DNA from: Actinomycetota bacterium
Lineage (GTDB): Bacteria > Actinomycetota > Aquicultoria > Aquicultorales > Aquicultoraceae
Direction: 5' to 3'
Assembly: GCA_018333515.1 (NCBI GenBank)
Contig: JAGXSZ010000001.1
Span: 1-64,000, forward strand
Length of the DNA stretch: 64,000 nucleotides
Shown: in pieces, positions 8,198 through 18,671 of the stretch
Numbering within the stretch: position 1 is the stretch's first letter
Layout of the letters: every line of letters starts with the position of its first letter
Notes under the pieces: generated by a model
Databases searched by the model: none
Told to the model about the DNA's origin: nothing
Seen by the model: the letters and a program-made list of their open reading frames with translations, nothing else
Translations under genes and position numbers: made by a program

Positions 8198-8755
8198 TTA
8201 CATCTTGCCGGAAATCGGCTCGATTAAACCGTAGTTATGGTCGCGACGCCTATAAACGACGTTTACCTCATCGGTATCGGTGTTGGTGAAGACAAAGAAA
8301 TCGTGCCCCAAAAGCTCCATCTGCTGGGTCGCCTCTTCGGCGTCCATCGGCTTGACCGCAATCTGCTTGACTTTGACGATACGCGGGCCTTCGAACTCCT
8401 CTTCGACCGCGACGAGAGCCGCGCTCATCTCACCGGGCTTCGGAGAGCCTTTGGCGCTCTTGGAGAGTTTGTTCTTATATCGTTTGATTTGCCGTTCGAG
8501 CTTGTCGACGACCATATCGATCGAGGCATACATATCGGTCGAGGACTCTTTGGCCCTCAGGATAGGCCCCTTCGGGAAGACTGTCACCTCTATGGTCTTC
8601 GATTTTTCGATGCTCGGGTTCTTCTCATCTATGAAAGCGATTTCGATTTTGATGATTTTGTCGAAATACTTGCTTATTCTCCCGATTTTCTCTTCGGCAT
8701 ACGCTCGAAGAGCATCGGTTACCTCCATATGCCTGCCTTTTACGATTATTTCCAT
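8198..8755 (-). CDS. hpf: Long-form ribosome hibernation promoting factor
   Basis: HPF binds the decoding region of idle 30S subunits and, in the long form, dimerises 70S into 100S particles. The N-terminal RaiA/HPF domain is MEIIVKGRHMEVTDALRAYA, EEKIGRISKYFDKIIKIEIA, then a segment with SSTDMYASIDMVVDKLERQI and KRYKNKL. The C-terminal dimerisation domain (KQIAVKPMDAEEATQQMELL, then GHDFFVFTNTDTDEVNVVYR) shows it is the long form. ATG at 8755 lies 9 nt after AGGAG; an ATG at 8761 is only 3 nt away. hpf commonly sits next to comF and secA; here both are near but separated by inserted genes. Confidence 0.95.
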   Translation of the reverse strand: MEIIVKGRHMEVTDALRAYAEEKIGRISKYFDKIIKIEIAFIDEKNPSIEKSKTIEVTVFPKGPILRAKESSTDMYASIDMVVDKLERQIKRYKNKLSKSAKGSPKPGEMSAALVAVEEEFEGPRIVKVKQIAVKPMDAEEATQQMELLGHDFFVFTNTDTDEVNVVYRRRDHNYGLIEPISGKM

Positions 8756-8899
8756 GCGCATACACTCCTAACTATGCTCGTGTCGACCGACAGCTCTTAT
8801 ACTTTGAATAACTACAGATGAGGAAACGCGGGTTGACCCGTTGACAGCCGGCGCATAAACCCCGCCGGGCGCACCACTAACTCGGGCATACCACTAACG

Positions 8900-8928
8900 T
8901 AAAACCCCATGTATGAAATACATGGGGT
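8900..8928 (-). terminator. Rho-independent terminator of the cold-shock gene
   Basis: An 11-bp stem (ACCCCATGTAT at 8904-8914, ATACATGGGGT at 8918-8928) with a 3-nt loop, followed on the minus strand by TTTT. It lies 30-60 nt after the cold-shock gene stop. Confidence 0.8.
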
Positions 8929-8960
8929 GTTGTTGTTGGTTTTCAGTGACTTCAAAATGT

Positions 8961-9164
8961 TTATACTTGTCTTTGGACATTTGAAGCCTGAGGACCGCGA
9001 TCTCCCTCAACCACCTCGAACATGACTGCCTGGCCTTCGTTGAGGGTTTTAAAGCCTTCCTCCTGAATGGCAGAAAAGTGTACGAAGACATCATCGCCGC
9101 TTTCCAGCTCGATAAATCCGTAGCCTTTCTCCGCGCTAAACCATTTGACCGTTCCCTGAAGCAC
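8961..9164 (-). CDS. Cold-shock (CSD) RNA chaperone
   Basis: 67 residues of the CspA family: [20 protein letters not shown] with both RNP motifs (KGYGFIEL and DVFVHFSAI) and the C-terminal [20 protein letters not shown]. These small OB-fold proteins bind single-stranded RNA and DNA and melt RNA structure. The GTG at 9164 follows AGGAGG with a 5-nt spacer and gives the standard QGTVKWF N-terminus; the upstream GTG overlaps the SD. A strong terminator follows. The name within the csp family is not decidable, so no symbol is given. Confidence 0.95.
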   Translation of the reverse strand: MLQGTVKWFSAEKGYGFIELESGDDVFVHFSAIQEEGFKTLNEGQAVMFEVVEGDRGPQASNVQRQV

Positions 9165-9632
9165 GTGCACCTCCTAAATCCATACAAACCAACAACCTAG
9201 GTATATGATACCACTTTGAACCCGTCTACAAAACGAAAGTGCTATCTATAGTACCTATAATTACATACATACCACCCAGGAAACTCAATCACCAGGTAAA
9301 TATTGCCATATTAATATGGGTGCTTTGACGACAACCGTCATCCGCAGACCGGTGGCGTGCATACCACGCCGCGTAGGGGTTCTTCTTATTGCGCGAATTT
9401 GACATGCCCTTATTAGCGAAGCGCGTTGACTGCTATACGGAACATGGTATATTCGCTCGCCGCCTCTTCTTCCTCAAGCGCGTGTTGTCGCTTGATATTT
9501 CAAAACAATATTATAAAAAACTTCTTACCATTGGCCAATCGGTTTGTGCTGGTTTGTGCTATTGTGTTTATATGCCAATCATTATGAAGTCCGGCTCGAC
9601 CGGGCCAAAGCCGACGGCGCGGGCAAAACCGC
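9165..9632. other. Divergent intergenic region between csp and comF
   Basis: No convincing gene. It holds the csp leader, a 14-bp palindrome at 9306-9319 (CCATATTAATATGG), two small hairpins (TGACG/CGTCA at about 9326-9340 and GGCGTG/CACGCC at 9354-9370), a promoter candidate for comF, and a tandem GGTTTGTGCT near 9540-9559. Confidence 0.5.
9426..9453 (+). promoter_or_regulatory. Putative sigma-A promoter for comF
   Basis: TTGACT at 9426-9431 and TATATT at 9448-9453 with a 16-nt spacer, about 170 nt upstream of the comF start. Recognised by sequence alone. Confidence 0.45.
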
Positions 9633-10436
9633 ATGGATAGCCATAACCCTATAGGGAGTGGTGCCCCGCGCTCTTTTCGCAGTGCGTGGACGGGTTTGCG
9701 CCGCCTGCTCGGCGGTTTTCCCGAACTCGTCTTCCCGCAGGTCTGCCTAGTCTGCGAGAGCGCCTCGAACGGGCCGCTCTGCGTGAGCTGCACGGACAGC
9801 TTTTCGCGTATTGCCGACCCCGTCTGCGATAAGTGCGGCAAACCTTGCGTGCGGCCGGTCGCCGACTGCCGTGAATGCCGGGGCAAGCACCTCCACTTCA
9901 CCTCGGCGCGCTCGGGCGGCGCCTATACCGGCAGCCTGAAGAGCGCGATTCACTCGTTTAAATATAAAAACGGCAAGCGCCTTGCGGCGTATCTCAGCCT
10001 CTTCATCGACGATGAGGCGGGTCATCTGATGGACGCCGTCGACGCCGTCGCGTTTGTCCCGCTCTCTAAACTCAAAGAAGCCGAACGCGGCTACAACCAA
10101 TCGGGCTTACTCGCAAAAGAGCTGGCTCGCCGACACAATAAGCCGCTCTACACCGGGCTCGCAAAGGTCAAGAACATCCCGGAGCAACACCGCCTCGGCT
10201 TCGCCCGGCGCGCGGACAACGTCAAGGGGGCTTTTCGGGCTTTCGGTAAAGTGCCCAAGCGCGTACTCCTCATCGACGACGTCTACACGACCGGGAGCAC
10301 CGCGAGCGAGTGCGCTAGCGCCCTTAAACAACGCGGCGCCGCAGTGGTTTATGTGCTGACCGTGGCCAGGACACCGCTCGACGGCTCCGGGGGCGACCGT
10401 CGGCGCGCGGTTGTGGATTCTCGCAAATACGGGTAA
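9633..10436 (+). CDS. comF: ComF-family phosphoribosyltransferase-like protein
   Basis: 267 residues. The N-terminal part holds a zinc-ribbon-like cysteine set (FPQVCLVCES, GPLCVSC, DPVCDKCGKP, DCRECRGK). The C-terminal part is a type I PRTase fold with the signature VLLIDDVYTTGSTASE and a KVKNIPEQHRLGFARRADNV segment typical of ComFC/GntX. ComF proteins support natural DNA uptake in competent bacteria, and non-competent bacteria also keep the family. The gene runs opposite to hpf. A structured non-coding stretch follows directly. The ATG at 9633 lacks a strong SD; a start slightly further in is possible. Confidence 0.93.
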   Translation: MDSHNPIGSGAPRSFRSAWTGLRRLLGGFPELVFPQVCLVCESASNGPLCVSCTDSFSRIADPVCDKCGKPCVRPVADCRECRGKHLHFTSARSGGAYTGSLKSAIHSFKYKNGKRLAAYLSLFIDDEAGHLMDAVDAVAFVPLSKLKEAERGYNQSGLLAKELARRHNKPLYTGLAKVKNIPEQHRLGFARRADNVKGAFRAFGKVPKRVLLIDDVYTTGSTASECASALKQRGAAVVYVLTVARTPLDGSGGDRRRAVVDSRKYG

Positions 10437-10439
10437 AAT

Positions 10440-10720
10440 CAGGTAGGTTATGACTTTGGGTTTCTGTTTAGGTCTGTGGTTGCCCCGGCGCCGCCCAGTG
10501 TTGCGCCGGATAATCCAAGCTAGATGCAGGCAAAAGGATCCACGTAAGGCAAAAGCTATCTATATCTGACTTTTGTTGAGCATGGTGCGTCTTAGGAGTA
10601 AGCCCTGCCGTTCCAGGAGGACGAGAGAGGTATCAGTGGCTCTAAAACGGCTGCGAGGCCTCCGGCAGGCGAGTGTGGGGTCAAAGACCAGGTCAGCTAA
10701 GCAGAAGCCCATTTATTTCT
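10440..10720 (+). ncRNA. Candidate structured RNA, possibly raiA-type
   Basis: About 280 nt without a reading frame right after comF. Nested pairings are visible: CCGGCG with CGCCGG near 10493-10520, GCCGTT with AACGGC in the 10606-10650 stretch, GGAGG with CCTCC, and a GACCAGGTC hairpin near 10686-10694. Purine-rich unpaired runs (GGCAAAAGG, GGACGAGAGAGG) separate them. The raiA RNA motif is an abundant structured RNA of Firmicutes and Actinobacteria found beside raiA/hpf and comF genes, so the position fits. I could not match its consensus from memory, so the class is inference. Confidence 0.4.
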
Positions 10721-10801
10721 CGCGCTAACCCACCGACATAGAACAAACGGCTAAAGGCAACCGTATGATTGAGAAGCATTTATTTCTAGCGCTAACCCAC
10801 C
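10702..10801. repeat. Short direct duplication at the 3' end of the AEC gene
   Basis: Copy 1 at 10702-10734 and copy 2 at 10771-10801 share AGAAG, then CATTTATTTCT and GCGCTAACCCACC, with a 2-nt gap and one mismatch. Copy 2 contains the stop codon of the AEC transporter. Confidence 0.7.
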
Positions 10802-11709
10802 AATAGGCTTAAGACATATTGCCACGCCGGTATCGTTACCAGGCTAATCATCGTCGTCGTGACGATAGCCGCCGGCAGAAAGTCGTTGTCCAGCCCGTAT
10901 TTGAGCCCGATTATCATCGAGAACATGGCCGCAGGCATCGATGCCTCCAGCACGGTTATCCCGAGGTCGACGCGGCTCAACCCGAACAATGTCGCGCCGG
11001 CCAGCGCCGTCAGCGGCGCCACAAAGAGCTTTATCACGCTGACTATGCCTATCTCGAGCTTGTATCGGCGGACCTGCCCGACCTCAAGGGCCAGCCCGAT
11101 GGAGATCATTATCAACGGCACCGTCGCTCCCGCCAAAAACCCGATGACGTCGAGAAAGAACTTCGGCAAACCGACGCTTTTGAACAAGAATGCGGCGACC
11201 AACCCCAGAAGCGGCGGGAAGAGGAGAATCTCCCGCACCATGTTAATCTTCCCCTCCCGCCCACCGTACCTGCCGGCGACTACCAGGCCCGCGGTAAAGA
11301 GGATGATCACCGTCCCGAAGAGGTCGTAGAAGACCGCTTTTATCAGGTTTTCGATGCCGAATATCTCCATCGTAAGCGGGAATCCCAGATAGCCGGTGTT
11401 GCCGACCGCCGCGACAAGCACAAACGCCCCGAACGTCGGGCGCGAACGGCAGGCGAAACGCCCCGCAACAAACGCCGTCAGCATACTGACGGCGACGACA
11501 ACCAAAGCCAGCAAAGATATCTTGATGATGGACAGAGTTAGTTCGGATTCGAAAACGGCGCGAAATATGAGCGCCGGCATCGTGATGTAGATGATGATGT
11601 TGTTCAAAACCGCATTATCCGCTCGCTTAAGCAGACCGGCCCGCTTGCTGAAGAACCCGATCGAGATGAGTATTAGTATTGACAGGATGATGCCCGCTAA
11701 TTCGTTGAT
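10792..11709 (-). CDS. AEC-family (auxin efflux carrier type) transporter
   Basis: An integral membrane protein with about ten helices. AEC hallmarks are visible: GNTGYLGFPLTMEIFGIENL in the middle and the paired crossover motifs PLIMISIGLALEVG and MPAAMFSMIIGLKYGLDNDF. The first canonical start is a TTG at 11607, but the frame is open further, and residues encoded at 11709-11608 (INELAGIILSILILISIGFF, then SKRAGLLKRADNAV) form the expected first helix of the family. No ATG, GTG or TTG lies there, so the start may be non-canonical or damaged. The 3' end of mtnA abuts this frame, suggesting one operon. Substrate unknown; family members carry organic anions. Confidence 0.82.
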   Translation of the reverse strand: MNELAGIILSILILISIGFFSKRAGLLKRADNAVLNNIIIYITMPALIFRAVFESELTLSIIKISLLALVVVAVSMLTAFVAGRFACRSRPTFGAFVLVAAVGNTGYLGFPLTMEIFGIENLIKAVFYDLFGTVIILFTAGLVVAGRYGGREGKINMVREILLFPPLLGLVAAFLFKSVGLPKFFLDVIGFLAGATVPLIMISIGLALEVGQVRRYKLEIGIVSVIKLFVAPLTALAGATLFGLSRVDLGITVLEASMPAAMFSMIIGLKYGLDNDFLPAAIVTTTMISLVTIPAWQYVLSLLVG

Positions 11710-11714
11710 AGCGT

Positions 11715-12749
11715 CTACTTCTCGAAAAGTCCGGCGATTGCCTTATCGTAAGGCGGCTTCAAGACACCCTGGTCGGTAATGATGGCGGTGATGTAACGGT
11801 TGGGCGTAACGTCGAACGCCGGATTGGCGACGGTGACGCCCTCGGTCGCGACCTGTGAGCCGCCAAACCCCGTCACCTCGTGCGACTCGCGCTCTTCAAT
11901 CGGTATGTGGCTCCCGTCCGGAATCGAGGTGTCGATGGTCGTAACCGGGACCGCGACATAAAACGGGATATTGTGCTCTTTCGCCAGAACCGCCACCGAG
12001 TACGTGCCGATTTTGTTGGCTATGTCGCCGTTGGCCGCCACCCTGTCCGCCCCGACGACTATCTTGTCGACTTTTCCCAGGCTCATGAAATGGCCGGCCA
12101 TATTGTCGCAAATCAGCGTGACCGGTATGTTTTCCCTCATCAACTCCCACGTCGTAAGCCGGGCGCCCTGCAGGAGCGGCCGCGTCTCATCGGCGTAGAC
12201 GTGGATCTTCTTGCCCTGGTTGTGGGCCGAGCGTATAACCGCGAGCGCGGTGCCGTAATCGACTGTCGCCAGCGCCCCCGCGTTGCAGTGTGTGAGGACG
12301 TTATCCCCGTCGGCGATGAGTTCGGCGCCGTAATCGCCCATCTTTTTGCTCATCTCGAGTTCCTCGGCGGCGATTAAATCCGCCTCTTCCTTGAGAACCC
12401 GTTTTAGCCTGCCGACCGCGAGATGTGAATTGGCGCCGGCCTTTTCTTTCATTCGCTCAAGCGCCCAGAAGAGGTTGACCGCGGTCGGGCGCGTCGCCCC
12501 GATAAGCCCTGTCGCTCCGGCGAGTTCATCCAAAAAATCCCCGGTCTTCTTTGCCTGGGATTCCATGGCCGCCAGCGCAACCGCGTAAGCGGCGGCGACG
12601 CCGATTGCGGGCGCGCCGCGCACGCTAAGAATCTTTATCGCCTCAGCGACCCTCCGGTAGTCGTCGGTTACGATATACTCTTCTTTAAGCGGAAGCTTCG
12701 TCTGGTCTATTAAAACGACTTTTCCGTTTTTCCACTCGATTGTCTTCAC
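11715..12749 (-). CDS. mtnA: S-methyl-5-thioribose-1-phosphate isomerase
   Basis: 344 residues. MtnA converts 5-methylthioribose 1-phosphate to the ribulose form in methylthioadenosine salvage. Family blocks: ILSVRGAPAIGVAAAYAVAL, the catalytic cysteine in THCNAGALATVDYGTALAV (C155), YADETRPLLQGARLTTWEL, and the catalytic aspartate in VVGADRVAANGDIANKIGTY (D235). This distinguishes it from eIF2B-like relatives. GTG start with GGAGG 7 nt upstream. It lies downstream of ahcY and a purine nucleoside phosphorylase on the same strand, forming a SAM-by-product recycling operon. The stop is directly next to the AEC transporter frame. Confidence 0.95.
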   Translation of the reverse strand: MKTIEWKNGKVVLIDQTKLPLKEEYIVTDDYRRVAEAIKILSVRGAPAIGVAAAYAVALAAMESQAKKTGDFLDELAGATGLIGATRPTAVNLFWALERMKEKAGANSHLAVGRLKRVLKEEADLIAAEELEMSKKMGDYGAELIADGDNVLTHCNAGALATVDYGTALAVIRSAHNQGKKIHVYADETRPLLQGARLTTWELMRENIPVTLICDNMAGHFMSLGKVDKIVVGADRVAANGDIANKIGTYSVAVLAKEHNIPFYVAVPVTTIDTSIPDGSHIPIEERESHEVTGFGGSQVATEGVTVANPAFDVTPNRYITAIITDQGVLKPPYDKAIAGLFEK

Positions 12750-12782
12750 ACTAACGCCTCCAAAAATTTTCGCGAATTCGTC

Positions 12783-14880
<2,098 letters not shown>

Positions 14881-14997
14881 CAGCATTCCCCGCTCGAATT
14901 AGTCATCTATCAGTTTCTCTTATCGGTTATCGGCCATAAACAAAAGCATGTTGGTTTTAGGTTTGATTGTCAACCCGCCGCCGGGGCACATACTCCC

Positions 14998-16584
14998 TTA
15001 AGCGTTGTCCGCGGCGACCTGTTTGCCGGAGATTTTACCGCTAATCAGCCGCCGGATTATCGTTATCTCTTCGGCCCGCGCCAAAACCAGGACACCGAGA
15101 TATAAAAGAGCGCCTACGCCTATCGCAACCCCTACGACCGTCAACTCGGCAAGCTTAGTACCGCCGGCAAGCGTCGCGCCCAGGTAAGATGCCGTAAACC
15201 ACGCCCCCACCCCCATCACTACCGCCGCCAAGGAGGTCTTCGCGAACGAGACCAGCAGCTTCGCCTCGTCCAAGCCCTGGAGGCGCTTTCTAAGCGCGCC
15301 GAGCATAACCAAGGCCATGACACTCACGGCGATTGTGTAGCCGAGAGCGAGGCCTACGTGCGCGAACGGGCGGACAAGAACTATGTCGAGCGCTATCAGC
15401 AAGACTATAAAGACGAGCGACGCCTTGAGCGGAGTCACACCGTCATGGAGCGCGTAGAACGACCGGATGAGCAGCATATTAAGGCCCATGGCGACCAAGC
15501 CGAACGAGTACGCGGCAAGCGCCGTCGCCGTCGCGACCGTCGCGGTCGGCCCGAACGCCCCATGCTCGAATAACAGGCCTACAATCGGTTTGCTTAAGAC
15601 AAAAAGACCGACCGATGCCGGCACCGCCACCATCGCGATAATGCGAACACCGAGCGAAATCGTATCGCGCAGCGCTTCCATATCCCTCGTCGCGGCCTGC
15701 CGGGAAAGCGTCGGAAACAAGACGATGGCGATTGCCGCGACGAGCGTGTTCAACGGTAGGCTGCCTACCTTGAACGCGTAATTGAGATACGATATGCTGC
15801 CGGTCTCGAGAAACGACGCAAACCACTTGTCGACGATAAGATTCGACTGACCGGCGGCTAGCGCGGCCAGCACCGGCAAGAATAATTTGGCGACGCTCTT
15901 TGCCCGCTCGCTTCGCAAATCGAGCACCGCCCGATACGGCAATCTTCGTTTCAACAGCGCCGGCAGCTGAATTAGCACTTGGCAAAGTGAAGCCGCAAGA
16001 AACCCGATGGCGGCGGCGTAGATACCCATCCGCTTCGCCAGAAAGATAATAGCCGCGACCATGATGACGTTTTGCACGAGCGCGACCAGGCTCGGCGTGG
16101 CGAAATGGTTATATGAATTTAGCGTCCCCGCCATCAGCCCGGATATACCGAGGAATACGAGGGCCGGGGCCATAATTCGCAACAAGCTCGACGCCAACGC
16201 TAACTGTTCACCCGAGGAGCCAAAACCCGGGGATACCAAAAGGACTACCTGCGGCGCGAAGACCATCAATGCCGCCACAATAAGACCGAACGCAATCAAT
16301 AAGAGGTTGAGAATCGTATGCGCCAGGCGCCACGCTTCTTCTTCGTCGTCGTTGGCGAGCAACCCGCTAAATACCGGTATGAACGAGGCGCTCAGCGCCC
16401 CCATGACGACGAGACTGTATATGATGTTTGGTATGGTGAACGCGACGATAAACGCGTCGGTTTCAGCGGAGGCGCCGAACTTGTTGGCAATGACCATCTC
16501 GCGCGCAAAGCCGAATATCCGGCCCGAAAGAGTCGCTATGGTCACTATGCCCGCCGAGAGCGCAAGCGCCCTGCCTTTGCTCAT
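14998..16584 (-). CDS. murJ: Lipid II flippase MurJ
   Basis: 528 residues with about 14 membrane helices. MurJ moves lipid II across the membrane for peptidoglycan synthesis. Motifs include the N-terminal SGRIFGFAREMVIANKFGAS and AETDAFIVAFTIPN, the LFPTLSRQAA block and the MOP-superfamily repeat arrangement. GGAG lies 7 nt before the ATG. It is 49 nt downstream of the csaB-tagA fusion gene on the same strand, so lipid-linked precursor transport and wall-polymer modification are probably coexpressed. Confidence 0.94.
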   Translation of the reverse strand: MSKGRALALSAGIVTIATLSGRIFGFAREMVIANKFGASAETDAFIVAFTIPNIIYSLVVMGALSASFIPVFSGLLANDDEEEAWRLAHTILNLLLIAFGLIVAALMVFAPQVVLLVSPGFGSSGEQLALASSLLRIMAPALVFLGISGLMAGTLNSYNHFATPSLVALVQNVIMVAAIIFLAKRMGIYAAAIGFLAASLCQVLIQLPALLKRRLPYRAVLDLRSERAKSVAKLFLPVLAALAAGQSNLIVDKWFASFLETGSISYLNYAFKVGSLPLNTLVAAIAIVLFPTLSRQAATRDMEALRDTISLGVRIIAMVAVPASVGLFVLSKPIVGLLFEHGAFGPTATVATATALAAYSFGLVAMGLNMLLIRSFYALHDGVTPLKASLVFIVLLIALDIVLVRPFAHVGLALGYTIAVSVMALVMLGALRKRLQGLDEAKLLVSFAKTSLAAVVMGVGAWFTASYLGATLAGGTKLAELTVVGVAIGVGALLYLGVLVLARAEEITIIRRLISGKISGKQVAADNA

Positions 16585-16633
16585 GTATTATCTCCTCGCC
16601 CTCTTCCGGCCTGCGCACTCACCGTAGACGCGC

Positions 16634-18379
16634 CTACATCAAGCCCCGCTCACGTATGACGAGGTAGACGAATCTCGGTAGCGCTAAAATCCTTTTGAAT
16701 CTCGTCGGTTGCTGAACGAACCGGTAGAGCCACTCCAAGCCGGCGCTCCTCACCCATTCGGGCGCGCGTTTTACCTGCCCGGCCATGACATCGAAACTCC
16801 CCCCGACACCGACGCACGCGGGGACACCGAGCCGGCGCAGATGCCCGGCAATCCATTTCTCCTGCTTGCCCATGCCCAAGCCGACGAGCAGGATATCCGG
16901 CTCGGCCCGTCTAATACGCTCGATGAGACCGGGCTCCTCTTGACTCGAAAAATAGCCGCTCTCGATGCCGACGATATTGAGGCCCGGGTAACGTTCCCGC
17001 AATTTCAGCGCGGCTTCTTGCGCGACTCCTTCTTCGGAGCCGACCATGTATATGCGGTAGCCCTTGCGCACGGCTACTTTAGCCATTTCCTCTATCATTT
17101 CGATGCCCGGAACACGAGTCCGCAGCTTACCCGCCCATACTATTCCAATGCTGTCGGGGACGACGAGATGCGCGCCGTGCAAAACCTTCCTAAACGCGTC
17201 GTCTTTTTTGGCCATGACCATCATCTCGGCATTGAGAGTAACGATAAGATGCGGCTTACGCTCGGCTATCAAGTCCTCAATCGCCGCTATCGCCTCATCC
17301 ATCTCGAAGGCGTCGAAGCGAACTCCCAGGATGTAGCGCTCCTTGAGCAGTTCCTTCGCGAGCAGTGCGTTCCGCCTCGCTCTGCCGCGCGCCTCCTCTA
17401 TCGAATAGCCCCAATTACCGCCGAGCGCCAAGAGCCGCTCTACTTCGGGGACGAGTTCTCGCTCATCGAGGTCGCGGCAGGCTACAGATGCGTGAGCGCC
17501 GACGGTTTTAGAAAATTCATCGACCTTAGGGTCGTAAGCCACCGGAAGAAACGGGATGCCCTGAAGCGCCGCGAAGAGATTGGAGTGAAGGCGCATCCCC
17601 ACCAAAACATCGAGTTCGCCGATGACACCCATAACCTCCGACGGCAGCTCGATTCCATTTATAATAGTGGCGGGTTCTTTCATCCGCGCCGTTATCTGCT
17701 CGGCCACCGAGTCGTCTCGCTTCGTATGAAACGGGATGAACACGATGCTCGACCCGGTGCGCGCCTTGATGCTGTCGGCGGCCGCCGCTAAGCGCCCATA
17801 CTCTATGCCGCGCCAGGCCCGCAGGGCGAAACCTACGACAGGCCGGTCCAATCCTTTAAGCCTCGACATCCGTACCGGCTTGAGAAGGAGCGCCGGGTCA
17901 CCGGTGACGACCACTTCGCGACGGACTTTCATTTCTTGGAGTATTTTTTTAGAGCCTTCGTCGCGAACCGCTATCACGTTCGCGCCCGATATCGCCAATT
18001 TGGTGAGAAACCTGCTGAAATATCTGTTCAGCGGGCCTATTCCTTGCCCGTAAATCATTATGGGGACGCGCTCGGCGCGCGCCAGCAAAAGAAGCGAGCA
18101 GTAGTAGACAAGGCTTCTCACGCTGGTGACATCCTGCAAAAGCCCGCCGCCCCCGCTGATAAAAAGGTCGCTCTTCTTTAAAGCTTGGCGCACCGAACCG
18201 ACCGAGCGCGGAATAGCTTTGACTCCATACCTGGCCTCTGTCTCAAGAGGACGGTACGAAGCCACCGTTATTTCAGCGTTGGGCACTTCGCTCCTGAGCG
18301 ACGTGACCATCGCCGAGAGTATCGCTTCGTCACCCGTATTGCCAAACCCGTAATATCCTGAAATCAGTACTTTTTTCAT
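16634..18379 (-). CDS. csaB: CsaB polysaccharide pyruvyl transferase fused to WecG/TagA glycosyltransferase
   Basis: 581 residues with two enzymes in one chain. Residues 1 to about 340 form a CsaB-type pyruvyl transferase (VLISGYYGFGNTGDEAILSA, SGGGGLLQDVTSVRSLVYYC, VTGDPALLL, GMRLHSNLFAALQGIPFLPV). About 350-581 form a WecB/TagA/CpsF glycosyltransferase (LIVTLNAEMMVMAKKDDAFR, VPDSIGIVWAGKL, YMVGSEEGVAQEAALKLRER, LVGLGMGKQEKWI, GVGGSFDVMAGQVKRAPEWV, RFVQQPTRFKR). CsaB adds ketal pyruvate to secondary cell-wall polymer, the ligand of SLH domains; TagA enzymes add ManNAc to lipid-linked GlcNAc. AAGG lies before the ATG. murJ follows. The SLH-rich region begins next door. Confidence 0.93.
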   Translation of the reverse strand: MKKVLISGYYGFGNTGDEAILSAMVTSLRSEVPNAEITVASYRPLETEARYGVKAIPRSVGSVRQALKKSDLFISGGGGLLQDVTSVRSLVYYCSLLLLARAERVPIMIYGQGIGPLNRYFSRFLTKLAISGANVIAVRDEGSKKILQEMKVRREVVVTGDPALLLKPVRMSRLKGLDRPVVGFALRAWRGIEYGRLAAAADSIKARTGSSIVFIPFHTKRDDSVAEQITARMKEPATIINGIELPSEVMGVIGELDVLVGMRLHSNLFAALQGIPFLPVAYDPKVDEFSKTVGAHASVACRDLDERELVPEVERLLALGGNWGYSIEEARGRARRNALLAKELLKERYILGVRFDAFEMDEAIAAIEDLIAERKPHLIVTLNAEMMVMAKKDDAFRKVLHGAHLVVPDSIGIVWAGKLRTRVPGIEMIEEMAKVAVRKGYRIYMVGSEEGVAQEAALKLRERYPGLNIVGIESGYFSSQEEPGLIERIRRAEPDILLVGLGMGKQEKWIAGHLRRLGVPACVGVGGSFDVMAGQVKRAPEWVRSAGLEWLYRFVQQPTRFKRILALPRFVYLVIRERGLM

Positions 18380-18671
18380 AACTACCTTAGACTGCGGCGA
18401 TCATGTCGGCGGTTCATTCGATTAAATAATCTTATCAAAAGAGGGTTTACTTTGCGCCTTTTTTTAGCGGAACTCTAAAAATGCGGGGTGGTTTTTGTCG
18501 GCTCCCAACTCCCATTAAAGTCGCCACCTCTGGAACCGATATATAACCGTAGTTATATCATTCGCCCGCGCGTCGGATAAAACCGGCGGCGCGGCGTAAG
18601 TTTTGCATGCGGCGCACATACCCTGAAAAGCATGGACAATTCGCAAAAGGCAAGTCGAGAGGATGGTTGTA
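18380..18671. other. Divergent gap between csaB and the CAP gene
   Basis: About 290 nt without a gene. GC-rich stems are possible (GCCGCGCCG-type pairing near 18580-18600), but I see no known riboswitch consensus. It must hold promoters for both directions. Confidence 0.4.

Noticed and set aside
9389-9640. 83-residue frame before comF
   Set aside because: Covers the promoter candidate and a tandem repeat, overlaps the comF start, and has no motif.
10819-11541. A 240-residue frame on the plus strand, Arg/Gln rich
   Set aside because: Antisense to the AEC transporter; composition is that of a reversed membrane-protein gene.
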